Shown piece by piece: positions 10,831 through 23,865 of a stretch of 64,000 nucleotides of DNA. A program made the translations under genes and the position numbers. The notes beneath the pieces were generated by a model. It had not been told where the DNA came from. It did not search any database and saw only the letters and a program-made list of their open reading frames with translations. Numbering within the stretch: the stretch's first letter is position 1; each line of letters starts with the position of its first letter. This DNA comes from Lateolabrax maculatus (lineage: Eukaryota; Chordata; Actinopteri; Acropomatiformes; Lateolabracidae): assembly GCA_031216445.1 (NCBI GenBank), contig CM062205.1, positions 22,771,501 through 22,835,500 of the forward strand, given 5' to 3'.

Positions 10831-12590
10831 TCAGGAGGCTTCCAGCCGCTAATCGACCCCTCCTCATTTGACACAACTGATAAAAAGTAGCACTAAGTAG
10901 ATGTTTGCATACTAATAATCATACTGTTTTTTCAGACAGCAGCCCAGGAGTATTTCTCTTCCTCTTATCTTTTCAGTGACGGAAGATCAGGTTGTTTCTT
11001 GTCCTCTGAGCTGGAGGCTGCACCATGAATCCAAATCCTGTTCTTATTATAGTCTCTGATTTATGTTTGTCGCCTCATAGTAATTCAAGGAAAGTAAACC
11101 CAACATCTGCTGTACCCACTGCTGCATTTCATGCCACAGCCAAGGAACAGGAAGCATTTTAATGTAGCACTTGTTGTGATAGAGTGCCCTCAATCTAAAT
11201 AATTTCATTCACAGATCAATGAAATAGCAACAGATGCTCTTCGTCTTTCGACATTACATTATTTCATGTCAGATCACAAACATAGAAGAAAGGATAACCT
11301 TTAAATTCAGCCAATGACAAAAGAGTTTGACTATGGCACTCATTTTTCACAATATTTGTAAAAACATCATGGCTCCATTCTGGCATTTTCAAAATACCTG
11401 AGGGGGCACCACAACATTATTTGTATATCACACGCATTATTTGCTTATTTGCTTTTAATGAACTTAATCCAAACTCTCAGGTAGGTTTTTGTAATCTAAG
11501 TCATCAATATTAGTGGAATCTGTTTGTTTTTAACACTATTTTGCACACAAGTCAGTTTGCTTCTGATTGGTTCCCAGATTATTATTTTTAATAATGTGAA
11601 TAATGTTACAGATTTCACACAAAACAAAGAACACACAACTCAGAGATAATTGCTGTGCTTTTAACCGACTTTAATGTTGTATTGATTGCTCAAGTGCTCG
11701 ATTAGCTTATTACCTGGTAAAAATTGAGATAATCACCTCCCAGCTTATCTGTTTTATATAATTATTGACTGAATATTTCAGGGTTTTGGGAAAAACGAGT
11801 GATTTGAAGATGTCACCTTCAATTTTGGGGACATTTTTCACTTTCTGACATTTTAGAGACTAAATTAATCATCAATCAAAAAAAGAAATCAATAACTGTT
11901 AGTTTCAGCCGTAGTTAAGAGGATGGATTGTCTGATTTCTCTATACTGTTGCCCCACAGCTTGACTACATTGAATTCAAGGGCAAGACAAGCAAAATTAT
12001 TAAAATTAACTTTAAGAAAACAGGAACTGGGTAGTTTCAGGTAAATATTAGACCCATGAGTGTTTGCAGTTGAAAGGCTTCCTGTCTCTGTTTCTGTGTC
12101 TTTGTCTCTTCCTTCCTTCTGTCTTGTATACATACACTCAGATGGACAGGCAACATGCGCCGCGCTCCCACGTACACTTTGATAGCTTGTTGAGGCTGAT
12201 ACACTGTTAAAGGTCACATTGGTGTCTTGATCCAGACAGCGAGATGGATGGCGGGATCTCCATCTTATATCTTTCATGCCTCATTCACTCCCCGGATCTG
12301 ACCTTTTCCGATGACAACCTTGTGAAGAGCACTTCATTGGAGCAAGCGGGGTCACTCCTGGGAAAATGAAGGGCTGCGGGGAGAGAGGCTGCGAGAGGGG
12401 GGGATGCAGTGTCAATTATCTCTAAAATGTCACAAGCTGTTTTTCAGAGGAAGGAAGGTTTGCACTCATCTCTCTTCTCTTAAAGACGGCTCGCACACAC
12501 ACACCGCGTCTCGCTCGTATTTTACACGTAATTCTCACAAAAGGTGGAAGCTTTTAACATTCAAATATCAGTTAAACATTGTCACAGATT
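10831..12590. other. Intergenic, nothing convincing
   Basis: AT-rich non-coding DNA. The open frame on the - strand at 11,915-12,277 has no family resemblance and no splice context. Confidence 0.4.
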
Positions 12591-12599
12591 TGTGCAACA

Positions 12600-12810
12600 A
12601 GATTTACTGATGCTGCACTTGGATACCAACAGAGTTTGTTCTGAATCAGAAGTCCATGTAAATCAAATGTGTCTGCTTGTCCACCACTATGGTCCAGACT
12701 GAAATATCTGTAATAGCACAAATATAAAAGTATCAGGAGGATGGATCCTGCTATACAGACTACATGCATTGGCACAGATTTGGGTACAGACATTCATTCA
12801 TCCTCAGGAC
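12600..12810. repeat. Degraded copy of the 7115-7400 repeat family
   Basis: Contains GTCCAGACTGAAATATCTGTAA (cf. 7157), AGGATGGATC and GTACAGACATTCATTC, in the order seen at 7115-7400 and 20,965-21,240, but with much divergence. Confidence 0.4.
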
Positions 12811-12837
12811 TTCATCTAATCTGATTCTTTAACGTTC

Positions 12838-13230
12838 ACTTTTTTTCTGTCTTTCCTTCCTTCTATTATTTCCATTTATCCCCCTTTTGATTCTTCCTCT
12901 TTACTTTTTTTTGTCCCTTTTGTCTTCCCTTTCTTCTTTCCTTGTTCCGTACTTCTGTTTTCCTCCTTCTGTCAACCCCTTCTGTTACTCTCCTTCACTA
13001 CTTGTTTACTTCCTCATCAGTTCTCTCCTTTGCTTCCTTTCTTCTGCCCTTTATTTCTCTTTCCTTTCCCTTACTTTCTTCGTTCTCCTTCCTCGCTTTT
13101 TTCCTTCTATCCTCTTCAGTACTTTATTATTTCTTCCTCCTATCCTTCCCTTTCTTCCATCCTTGTTTTCCGTCTTTGTAGTTATTTTTCTTCTTTTCCA
13201 CTTTCTCCCCGTCTTTCCTTTCCCTTCCTT
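12838..13230 (+). repeat. Long pyrimidine-rich tract (about 390 bp)
   Basis: Nearly all C and T on the + strand, in irregular CTTT/TTCC/CTTC words with a few A and G interruptions. Apparent open frames here on both strands are low-complexity consequences. Such tracts can form triplex-like structures; not demonstrated here. Confidence 0.8.
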
Positions 13231-13239
13231 GTCATATAT

Positions 13240-13860
13240 CTGACAGAAATGAAACTTCACTCTACTAAATTTGTGTCTTCGTTTCTTTTGTCCTTTTTTT
13301 ATTTTTATTTGTTTTATTTTACTGCTTTGAATCTCCAAAACAAGTTCAACATTTTGCGTGGACGTTAACTAGCTCGATCTCAGTAAATAACCATTATTTT
13401 GCTCTGCTGTATCTCCTCTGGCTGCTCTCCTGTTTCATTATGTAGAATTCATTCATGTTCAATTCAGAACAAAGACCACATTCACCATGCCAGCGGCCAC
13501 TTGTAAATCTGTGTATTTAAAAGTACCTTTTAACACAGCCATTAGAGCCGCTGAGTGTTGTGAGGGAGTTGTGTTTTGATGATGTCAAAGTGTGCTGTGC
13601 CAGGACTTTCATCTCCCACTCCTGCTGGCTTCAAACGGGTCTTTCAAATGAGTCCGTGATAGGCCGAGGTAACGCACACCCGGCCTCCGCCTGCAGCCCG
13701 ACTCTGTCCTCTCGCTGCTCACCACGACTGGATAACCAGGTCTTTACCACGGCTGCAAGGTGACACGTCTCATAGACAAAACGCAGTCTGTAAGCCACCA
13801 TAGAGACAAAACACATGTTATCATTTAGTTGAAGGTACTTAAACAATGCTCCCTTCTGTG
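13240..13860. other. Intergenic, nothing recognised
   Basis: No exon or repeat support. Confidence 0.35.
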
Positions 13861-13867
13861 ATATGTT

Positions 13868-14140
13868 GTAGGGCTGTGCGATATGACCAAAATCTCATAT
13901 CCTGATAACTATACGTATTACGATATAGCACATTCTTTTGTCAATTCAACGAATAAATAGTTTATATAATATGACAACATGGAAAGGCCTATTTTCTTAT
14001 TACATTTTGAATGATATACTTGACAAATAAAATGTACTTACCCATATTTGATTATTTTTCTCCTTTTATTTAGAACCTTTGTGTAAATTCTGAAGCCAAA
14101 TATATGACAGGAACGTAATGTATGCTTGAATTATCCCGTT
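13868..14140. repeat. Probable interspersed repeat starting GGGCTGTGCGATATGACC
   Basis: GGGCTGTGCGATATGACCAA followed by ATATC/TACGATATAGC words resembles a common teleost DNA-transposon-derived repeat (from memory). No second copy was noticed in this window. Confidence 0.4.
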
Positions 14141-16730
14141 CTGTCACGTCCACTCTCCTCCATGTTTGGTTGTGTTGGCTTCATGCAAATTTCAGAAGAA
14201 CGCAAAGTAAATTTGTGTGATTTGCAACACAAATAAACCCTAAGCAACACCCTAACCTTAACCCTGGATATGATGTCAATCATCTTAAACTTGATTTTAT
14301 GTAAAATTCAGATTCATTTTTATTAATTTAAATTCTGATTTTAACCATGTCCTCATTTAATATTTCATGGTATTTGCGCATGAATTACAGCTCCCTACTG
14401 CCAATTATCTTAGCTTAGCATAAAGACTAGAAACAGCTGAACTTTGTTACCTCTGAACAGATCCAGTCCAACTCTTTCCCCCGTCATGTACAAAATCAAA
14501 CATCAAGAGGTTAAACTGTACTCGTATTTTGAAATTATCACGTTTTTACACTTGTTGAAAAGACTTGTGATTGGCTGTCAATGCGTCTTAAAGTCTGTCG
14601 AGGCACTGACTTAGTAAACACTCGTGCTGTGTTTCCGTGAATCAAGTAAAATGTTTCCAAACAGGTCAACGCTCTGGTCTCATTATATAGAATTGATGCT
14701 GATATTGTGTCACACAACATGAGCACAGAGGCGATTTTTCTTGAAAGGCCGAACTGATGAAACACAGCGTGACTTTGATGAAACACTCGAGTGTGCGCCG
14801 CCTGAATTAAAGAGCAGCGAGATGCGGTGTGTTTGATTGTGTGAAGTGCCCTTGCTGTATGGACGGCAGCCATCGAGGAGCTCCGTCTCCTCCGAGGCCT
14901 CTCAGCCCTCGAGCTGGACGCCCACACGGTGTAGAAACACCTCCATGTTAGACTCAGCGTGGCCGGCGAACACGGCGCTGCGACCGGAAATGTTTCGCAG
15001 AGAGAGCGGAAACTTTCAGCCGCCAACAAGTGCTCCAGCTGCTGCTGTACTCGTACGGGCGACATCGAGAGGAAGACGTGTGGATGTTGTTCATGTTTGA
15101 CTGATTCCTGTAGGCTGATAAATCAAAGTTCAGCTAACATGCAGCCATGTGTGCAAGTCCTCCACCTTACTTTTCTTTATTTCTTTGACTTTCATCATTT
15201 TGATGTGGCATCTTCTAATTTATGAGATACTATTCATCATAATGTTATTTTATGTAAAAAAAAAAATACTTACATGGTGTATTTCCCGCCTAAAAGTGGT
15301 TATGTTTGTGCCGTAGGAGTTAATGTGTAAAACTGTTTTATTCTGCAACAGCATTAAGATCTGCTTTTTTGCATCATGCCGTTGTCTCTCTGTCTATGAA
15401 GACTAATCATTTCATTCGTTTCATTAAGTAAATAATAAGTGTCTTAAATTAAAGTAATAATCCATAAGATTTCAGACCTGGTTGATTTTTCAACACCCAT
15501 AACAGTGAGTGAAGTTTGAGAAAACATTTAATGTGAGCAGACGTGGTAGGAACTTAAAAATCACTCAGAGAAGAAGAAGACGACCTCAGGGCCTCAAAAT
15601 AAATTGGAAAAAATGTTTTGACTGCAAAAGGGAATCTACTTTTGTTACTAAAGTTGGACTTCAAAAATAATTTTGAAAGTAGTTAGAGACATTGTTGAAT
15701 GGAGGAACCTGAAGTAAGACGTTCTTTCCTCCGCTCACTCCATTTTCTTCATTACTGGCACGCCATGCTGTTTCTTTACCATGCCACTAACAGGAAGTTC
15801 ATGTTGGTTTCAGTGGTTAAACTGTTAACCGAAACTGTGATATACAGTTTTGAGATCTGCCAGCCAATCAGATTCTCACAGGTCATGTTATTAAGCAGCA
15901 GTATGTTACATTTAACTGACTATTTTCTGCATTTTAAACAGTAACAGAACAGATTTTTTTTTTTTTTATCATTTGGAAACCAGTCACAAGGTCAAGAATC
16001 ACCATCAACTGAAGGTAAATAATCAAAATACTAGAATATTGATCTTTAAGTAGTAATTCAAACAGTCTGTATCTTCCTTTCCTCTTTCTTTCCCTTTTCA
16101 AATTTAAGAGTGGGGGAAAACAATCATGATCTCAACCAAATACACAGCAGATATGCATATTATTCATAATTACACAACCAGTTTGTCATTCAGCTCTGGT
16201 GCACAGTTGTTCAGTGAAGAGAGCCTCTTCATTTGTTTGGGAATAATGTTCCACTCAAACATGCAGCACAGTGCAGGGTTACTCTAGTAACCTTTTCTAT
16301 GAATAGTAAATGTCACCGTAATCAATTTTAGATGGGGCGGCTCTGCAGGTGGAGCCTGAAGCAGGTTGGGAGGAGGAAGAGAGGTTGATGTGAGCTGGAG
16401 TGAGTGTGCCTCCGCCTACTGTAGATGGTTTTATAAAGGCGTCGTGAGGTAAACAGAGACTTAAAGGGCCCAGATAAATATCTACTGTGAAGAGCAGAGA
16501 GGAGGGAAGGAAGGGAAGTCTGTATTTCATCAATGTTGTGATATGGTGTTAGGTATCATAATGTGTATTGTGATATATTTTACATTACACTACATTTATT
16601 TATTGATCACATAATAAAATAAATAGATAAATGATTAAAAGGTAATGAGATGGAAACAAAATGACAGCTAAACCAAACCTAAAAACCTACAAGAAAGCTC
16701 CACAGGGCTCCTTCAAGATACAAACTACAA
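14141..16730. other. Intergenic, nothing recognised
   Basis: The 175-codon open frame on the - strand at 14,538-15,065 has no recognisable domain. A 14-T run lies at about 15,954-15,967. No supported feature. Confidence 0.35.
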
Positions 16731-16985
16731 CTTAACTTGTACTTTACTTCAATATTTCCATTTTATTTCATTTTCATTTTATATTTTCTCGCAGGACAGC
16801 GACATTATAAACATATGAGGCTCTTATAGACCATGATGCATTGCTGTATATTAAACTACCCCACAGTATATAAAGCAGGTAAAATTACAGAAACATCATA
16901 AATAATAGTACGGTTTTGAATGCAGGGCTTTTACTCGTAGCAGAGTATTTTCAGTGAATACTTCATCCACGACGGCCAGATTTAC
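16731..16985 (-). mobile_element. hAT-like MITE, truncated copy
   Basis: Shares TTGTACTTTACTTCAATATT, GAATGCAGGGCTTTTACTCG and CAGAGTATTTTCA with the 30,960-31,210 copy. It lacks a clear end, so it is truncated. Confidence 0.5.
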
Positions 16986-17865
16986 CCGCCAGTAGTACGA
17001 GGTAGGATGACCAACAGCTGAGGTCCACAGAGCTTTGGGAGCAACACATCACATTAGCACATTTCACCAATTGCACGTCTACCCGTGGGGGGATGTAACA
17101 CTATGGAGCTCTCTGCTGAGTGGTAAATGTTCCATATTCTGGGTTTAGTTCGATGTGCGATGGGAGAGAAAGAGCAGCAAAGAGAAAAATGGTTTTACAT
17201 GTGAAAGTTGTAGGGTTTTGAATTAATATAGTTTTGTTCAGTGGTCCTGATGCTCTGTGAATAAATAAATTAAAATTCAAATCTGCCTTTGGATGTTGTC
17301 CTGTTGGCTCAGCGGATGATGTTGGCACATGCCTGTGATAAGGAGGCAAAATTCAGCTCACGAAATGTTTTCTCCTTTCATTTCACTCTGCTGCATCGTG
17401 TCTAATAAAGCAGCAATACCTTACCCAGCAATTTCACCTGAACAGCAAACACAAGAACGCAGACAGCAGGGAGAGTGCAATCAAGGAGCAGACTGTATTA
17501 TTTTCTCTTTTGGGAGTCGCAGCAAGCCCACAAAAACAAAACAAACTCCTGCAGACGGAGTTCTCTCGCTGCTGCGTGAGGATGCCCCAGTTCTTACACT
17601 GAAGATGTCTGTGTTTCAGGCTTCGTCGGATCAGGTAAATCTGAGTTAAAATGAAGGATTACTGTAAAGCTTGAGGCCTGTGTGCTAAAGATATGGACTA
17701 ATTGACCCTGTTGACCTGTTTTTATTACTGTAACAGTGATGATCTTTCCCTAAACCTAACCAAACCTAATCATAGCATCATCTCATAAAACTGTTTTGTT
17801 TTTCAACATTTTGTGACGGTTTTGGAAGACACAGACAAATTACATCCTGCTGACTGAGGCGTCAG
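16986..17865. other. Intergenic, nothing supported
   Basis: TGGCTCAGCGG at about 17,307 resembles a tRNA A box but no matching B box follows. Nothing else seen. Confidence 0.35.
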
Positions 17866-17869
17866 ATCA

Positions 17870-18450
17870 TGCTCATTTGAACAGAGTATTAGGTCCGGAC
17901 ATTGCCCATCCACACAACGGGAGATTGTCCGTGTCAGACGCGTTGTCACCTACTGGAAATACTCTGTTTGGTTTAGGCGAGTGGTGGCGCCCGGGGTGGA
18001 GCGTGCAGGAAGCAGGACATGACGCAAAAAGTACGCTGCAGCCGGTTCATAATCTGGTCATTAACAGCCGAGTCTCTTGCAGTTCCTTGACTTTGTCTGA
18101 CGATTTTGGCGTCTGCACTTACCGACAGAAGTTCCTGAATCTTTGTCTCTCCAGTTAGAAGACATTTTCTTTGGCGTCTTTGTGTAAATGAGCCTTCTTC
18201 TTCACCCTCGGATGTTTGTTTTCTCCTGGTTTCACTGGTCGGCTCGCTCGCTGTGAATTCTCCCGAAAATGACCTTCTTTATTCAGACATGGCCTCAGTC
18301 GGACATTACACAGACTTTGTGCTAGGGAGCTGGCAGGGTAAAGTCTGTTTAATGATCAGTCCAACAGAGTCCGACAGATTCGGACATTTGCGTTCTCACT
18401 TGCAGCTCCTCCGGGATAAGTTCAGGGTTGCAGTGCATGTGTGAAAGGGA
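17870..18450. repeat. Possible composite interspersed repeat
   Basis: GC-richer than its flanks, with CGG-containing words (GTCCGGACATT, GAGTCCGACAGATTCGGACA) reminiscent of teleost DNA-transposon remnants. No second copy in the window, so only tentative. Confidence 0.25.
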
Positions 18451-20735
18451 CTTATGTGTCATTTTAGAGGGCACGGACAAACAATGTATTTTGTCATTTT
18501 ATTTGGAGGATTTGTTGTGTGGGATTTATTATTTGCATTTTGCAGCAAATCTATGAATTCCAATGGAATTACATCAATCAGAGGATCTGTTGAAGAAGGC
18601 CAAATTAATCTATGTTTCACATTTAGTGAACTAAAGTAAAAACAAAACTCTGTTTGAGTTGTCACCACATCACCAAGCTTGCAGTCCCATATATTTTGAG
18701 TGAAGGAGTGAACGTCACTTTGTCTGATTTTCCTTCAGAAATGTGATGAGGAAGAGGTAGAAAAACTCCGAAAATGGAATAAACTAAGAGTAAAATACCC
18801 TCCGTGTGTACTGTACTCTGTTGATTTTACCTGTAAAACCTGCTTCAGTCATAAAGACAAAATGCAGAAGGAGGGTGAAGAGACATTTCCAAAGCTATCC
18901 TCTTGGTGCGATGTGGCATTTTGCTGTAAAATAAATACCACCTTTATTGAAACTGAACTGCTCTCATTTTGCTTGTTGACCTGCTGAAAGCCTCAGAGAT
19001 CCAGCAGGTCACGCAGAGCCTCGGGGCCTCTCAGGCCGAACGGAGTCTCTGCATCTTCAGCTCGTCCACATGACACAGAGCTGATGATGCCGCATGCATT
19101 ATTTAAAGTCTATCCAACTCTCTCAGTGTCATAGCATTTTAATTTGCAACCTCTCATACCCTCCTCTGCAGGGCTTATGTTACGCTCCCCCGGTGGTGCT
19201 GACAGCACGAACGAATTGAAGCGAGAACAGAGATATATATATTTTAAAGCTCTTTATTTTTATCGATAAATTCTCTGAAGAGACCAAAGTTAACAATGAA
19301 TGTATGCTGCTAACAAGTATTGTCTTTGCAGCCAAAATGTTATATAGAGTCCATTGTTGTCAAAAAATTACTAAAAGTATTACATTTTGTGACAAAATGT
19401 TTACTGAATAAGATTTCTACCTTAGATTTGGAAAACACATTTTCATAATTAGTAAGTTTCCTTAAAGATCAATGTCATTTGGTTATAATTTTTATAGAAA
19501 ATAGAGAAAAAGTTCTATTATTTCAATTATTTTAGTTTAGTTGTGTTGAAAGAAAAACATTTAGTAAATTAACCATTTATTATCAATTCATCTCCATATA
19601 TGTTGAATTATGTTGACAAATTTCCCATTTTTGCATTTCAGCTGACCTTCTCTCTTTGGACTAAAAGACTCGGGGTTTCACTGGCGATTCATTTCAATTA
19701 ATTAATCATAAATGTACCAATTGAACACTGTTTTTCCTCTTTAATTAGCACCACATATTTTTTTTCCTGGAAACTATTTATTTATTTATTTATTAAACTC
19801 TCCACTGTCATTAAGGAACCAAAATGCCTGAAAATACTGATATGTATTTGATAAGTCCGTGTGCCTCCTCAATTAATGTAGTTTTAACCTGAACAGTTCA
19901 AGGCCACGATTCCTGTCTTCCACATCACACTGTTCATTTAACCACAGGCCTTCAGTCCAGAACAGTTCAATCAAGGAAGATAACACAAATTAACTTTGGT
20001 GTCGACCTCATTGATTTGGTAGATTTTTAGGAACGCCACAAAGAGGCTTCAGCTTCAGCTGAGATGATCACTGGATGATGGAAATGCCCTAGAACAAATC
20101 CTTTAGATGTTTTTAGGAAAACCCGACAGAGAGGTTTTCCCCAAAAACCTGAAGTAACCAATTCTTCCCGAAGCAACGTGGCAACAAGCCGACCTGATGT
20201 TCCTGCAGGAGGATGATTGGTGTTCCTGAGGGAGTTTAATGATATACAGTAGAGCTGCGTGACCTGCTGCTGCAGATGCTTCACCATTTATTTCTTGTCC
20301 TCCAGAGGAAACAGGTTTTCCCTGCTCTGTTTTTTCTTTCTATAATGATGGCGAACATTGGCACAAAATGATGAGTCTGGAAACAAGCAGTTTGTCTTCA
20401 TTTCTTAGAGACTGACAGCAAAATCTGACAATTAGCGTTGATGCTGACATTGTGATGATTTTGCCTCTTTTGAACTCTTTTATATATTCACAAAAACATC
20501 TTGACATGATTTAATTCTCATCTCATTTCAACAGCACGAACAGGAAAAATAAAGAAAGACAAACAGCAAAATGGATCCAGTTATTTACCTGTTATAGGGT
20601 TCTTTTACCTGTGGGAGTCCATGTAGGATGCTCTTTGAAAATGCACATAACATCCCTAAACGTAAAGGCTGCAGATGGAAACACGTTGCCTTTAGATGGA
20701 TTGTAGGGATTTTATCAACAGAGAAAAAAGCAGCT
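18451..20735. other. Intergenic, AT-rich, no gene seen
   Basis: The only structured bit is an inverted repeat TGACCTGCTG ... CAGCAGGTCA at about 18,976-19,010 (10-bp arms, roughly 15-nt loop). No coding support. Confidence 0.35.
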
Positions 20736-20739
20736 GTGG

Positions 20740-20960
20740 ATGTGTCGTGACTGGTGAGTGCAGGGTAACAGGGATAAAGGGGAAGGACCCACATGCAGAC
20801 GTCTCAGGCAGAGCTGCAGTTGAAGATTTATTCCAAAATGAAAAAGGTACAAAGGCTTACGGGATAGTGTAACCAGAGAAGGCAGTCAAAAACAGGCAAT
20901 GGCATCTAAAAGGGAGCAGGCAGAAATCTAAAGTCCCATAAACAAGCAAGGTCCAAAACA
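20740..20960. repeat. Probable interspersed repeat remnant
   Basis: The stretch with CAGTTGAAGATTTATTCCAA and several (A)GGCA/CAAAAACAGGCA words looks like a transposon-derived segment, and it abuts the 20,965 repeat directly. Family not identified. Confidence 0.3.
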
Positions 20961-20964
20961 GGGA

Positions 20965-21240
20965 CGTATGTAAACTGCAGACAGAAATATCAACTATTGG
21001 ATGGATTCAGATGAAATTTTGGACGTATATTTGTGGTGCCCAGACGATGAATGCTACTGACTTTGGTGAGTCCCTGACGTTTCCCTCTAGTGCCACCAGG
21101 AGGCTGACATTTGTGAGTGAAATGTCATGGAATTTGGTCCAGACGTTCATGTTCCCCTCAGGATGAATTGTAATAACTTTTAATCTGGTCCTGTCATCAG
21201 GTTGAGGTTTTAATCATGACTAAATGGTTAAACCACAAAA
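20965..21240. repeat. Second good copy of the 7115-7400 repeat family
   Basis: Contains TCAACTATTGGATGGATTCA, TGACTTTGGTGAGTCCCTGA, TTTCCCTCTAGTGCCACCA and CCTCAGGATGAATTGTAATAACTTTT, in the order seen at 7115-7400. Confidence 0.65.
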
Positions 21241-22715
21241 AAAGTACTGTACAAATGACACTCCTATCCTAGTTTTATAGCAATACAACTGCCTCACGGT
21301 GTGTACTGTGCCATGTTAATACTCATCTTGAGCATTAAAAGCTTGGCTGCAGTGTGGAGGCCTCTAATGGTGTATGCAGGCAACACTTCCACACTACATA
21401 CAATGAAACCAAAAGTAGAAGTAGAAAGAGGTTCTGCAGTATAATTTTTTCATTTTCATCAGCCTCTATCTTCTCTTTGACTCTCCCTATTTTATCTAGC
21501 TATGGATAAAAACATGTTTGCAATAATAAAGTAGATTTTTTTTCTTGCTGCTCAATTGTTCTTTTCTCCACTCAAATGCAAAATGTGCAACACAACAGCT
21601 GGAGGAACATTGGAAAAAGCATTTGAGGTTGTAAAACTGGTTGCAACCGGATCCTATCATAATAATTTATATCATGATGTGAAAAACAAAAACATTAATC
21701 TGGCTCTGCTCCATAAACAGAAGATACTCTCCGTCCAATCCTAACAACAGTGTTATTTAAATTAGAGTCATTAGCTTGATTTCCTAAGTCCATGTAAACA
21801 TAGAGCAGGAGCGAACAGAGAGATCATGTGAAACCTGTAATAATCCCCCGTGGCGTCCTACATTTCCTCCCCTGGTGGCGTCCATACGCTGCCAGAGCCG
21901 GCCAGGTGTGTTCTCGAGCTCACAGCATCACCTGAAGCAGATCCCACTTTCAGCCTCATTCATAGAGCTCTGGGTCACAAGATATGGAAATAAAAACCTC
22001 CAGTTTTGTCTTATTTATATTTGACTCTCATGTTTTTAGCTTCTATTTATTCTGGGGGGATACATATTTCTGAAAATAGAAGTTTCCTGTTTTCTTTCTG
22101 TTTTCACGGCTTTTCTCAAATGAAGCTACGCCGTCATACCTGGAAGCTGCTCAGTACAACTGCAGCCCCTGACTGTCGGACATTTCTAGATTTAAGCGAT
22201 CTGCTGGAGGGCACCTCAACCACAGCTAAAGAAAGTAAAAGCATTTTTCTCTGTCTCAGGTCCCCCCCCGCCCCCCATCTTCTCCTACAATCCAGCCGCT
22301 CTTTGCTTTTCGCCTGCAGCGGATTCTACAGTCAGATTTTCCTGTTTGAACTGATTTTATTCAATATTTCAGGCCTTGTGCAGCTAATTCATCCAAATAT
22401 CTATGACTGGAGCTCCTCCGCTCTCAACAACCATCCTGTCCTCTAACATCAAAGCCAGGTTTTTAAAGTCAGAGCTCATAAATTCCACAAGGGGGATTAC
22501 ATCAGATTCTGTGCAGCAAAAAAAAAATACACAGTAACACTTCTGTCAAAGTTTGTCTGCAAGACATAAGAATGAAGGTGATTTAAATCTTTCATTTTCT
22601 GTCTCGTATTTCTTCTATCTGTTGTAGAGGGAGCTGCTCGTTATTTATGCAACATGCAACCATGGTGACATTTTCATCTCAACAACAACAGACAGGAGGA
22701 GGATGGTATGTTTAA
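21241..22715. other. Intergenic, no gene seen
   Basis: Open frames up to 146 codons (22,006-22,446) have no family resemblance. No repeat shared inside the window. Confidence 0.35.
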
Positions 22716-22732
22716 GAGATAGATAGATAGAC

Positions 22733-22780
<48 letters not shown>

Positions 22781-22805
22781 GAATAGATATATAGATCAAT
22801 AGATA
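22716..22805 (+). repeat. (GATA)n microsatellite
   Basis: About 20 units of GATA/TAGA with a few interruptions near both ends. Confidence 0.95.
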
Positions 22806-22969
22806 TTCACCTTGACATTTTGAAAACTTTGGGCCACTAGAATTAAAAATAAAGGTTTGAACAGTTTGTTGCTGCACAGTGTGAGTTTGTACGATTTATT
22901 TATTTACATTTTAAACACAGTATGTACTTGAAAATGTGACTTGAGGAGGTGTGCACCAGATTTAAAGTG

Positions 22970-23100
22970 AGGCTGAACGAATGTTTGATGTTTGCACCTC
23001 AGAGCAGCGAGAGCAGCAGCTCCACCTTTGAACAGAAACACAGGTCTTTGAAAGAGGACCTGCGACGTGAAACGACACTTTGATTGACTAATAGAGCTCC
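22970..23100 (+). repeat. Local duplication of about 115 bp, copy 1
   Basis: Shares TGTTTGATGTTTGCACC, GCAGCGAG, ACAGGTCTTTGAAAGA and GACCTG with 23,745-23,865 in the same order and spacing. Confidence 0.7.
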
Positions 23101-23149
23101 TTACATTTCTATTAAAATCTGATTAAAACGTAGATAACAAAGAAATGTC

Positions 23150-23250
23150 CTAACCATGGGTGTCTGTTACATACAATATTGATCTTTTTCAGCTAACACA
23201 CATGGATGTGAAGTTTGGGTGTCCACATACTTTTGGCCATGCAGTGTAGA
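23150..23250 (-). mobile_element. Tc1-like MITE, end fragment
   Basis: GTGTCCACATACTTTTGGCC followed by ATGCAGTGTAGA is the same terminus as at 37,315-37,342. Only one end is visible. Confidence 0.5.
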
Positions 23251-23344
23251 TATGGTTGTCAACATAAAAAGACACTAAAGTTAAAAATGTAATAACATAA
23301 AAATGGACAATAAATAAGCCATAGAGAAGGAGTTTGTGTTTATA

Positions 23345-23346
<2 letters not shown>

Positions 23347-23379
<33 letters not shown>

Positions 23380-23394
23380 CAGAGAGAGAGAGAG
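23347..23394 (+). repeat. (TG)n followed by (AG)n microsatellite
   Basis: About 15 TG units, then TTTC and about seven AG units. Confidence 0.95.
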
Positions 23395-23744
23395 CGACTC
23401 TGACAGCCCGTCTCACAGCTGGGATACCCGGTCCTCAGGAGTGGGGCGATCAAGCCACGGGGGCGCGGGTTATTTTGGGAACCACTGAGGAGGAAGCGCT
23501 TATTTTCGCCGCCATCCAAGCCCTCCCCTCCCTCCCTCACCCCCCACCCCCCCTGCCCTCCCCTCACCCAGCCTCCCACAGCCTCCCGCCGTCTGACAGC
23601 TCCCTCTGTTAATTTGCACAACCTCAATTAGCCTTCAGCGGGGAGAATAAAGGAAGTGGTCAGACAAAATCCTCTAAAAGGGTCTATTCACCGCAGACAA
23701 GGGGAGTGTGTGTGGAGGGCTGAGGGGATAAAAATACATCTGAG

Positions 23745-23865
23745 ACTGAACGTGTGTTTGATGTTTGCACCACGCAGCAGCGAGGCGGTTCAACCTCTAA
23801 ACAGGGAACAGGTCTTTGAAAGAAGACCTGTGATGTCAAACGCCACTTTCATTGAATAAATGAGA
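23745..23865 (+). repeat. Local duplication of about 115 bp, copy 2
   Basis: Partner of 22,970-23,100, direct orientation, about 770 bp apart. Substitutions and small indels separate the two. Confidence 0.7.

Noticed and set aside
12887..13368. Overlapping Ser/Phe/Leu-rich open frames
   Set aside because: Low-complexity pyrimidine tract; no family resemblance or splice context.
14538..15065. 175-aa open frame on the - strand
   Set aside because: Long for the region but with no recognisable domain, no neighbouring exons and a GC-richer composition that makes stops rarer.
17300..17360. tRNA-like or SINE head with A box TGGCTCAGCGG
   Set aside because: No convincing B box at the expected distance and no cloverleaf; chance or a very old relic.
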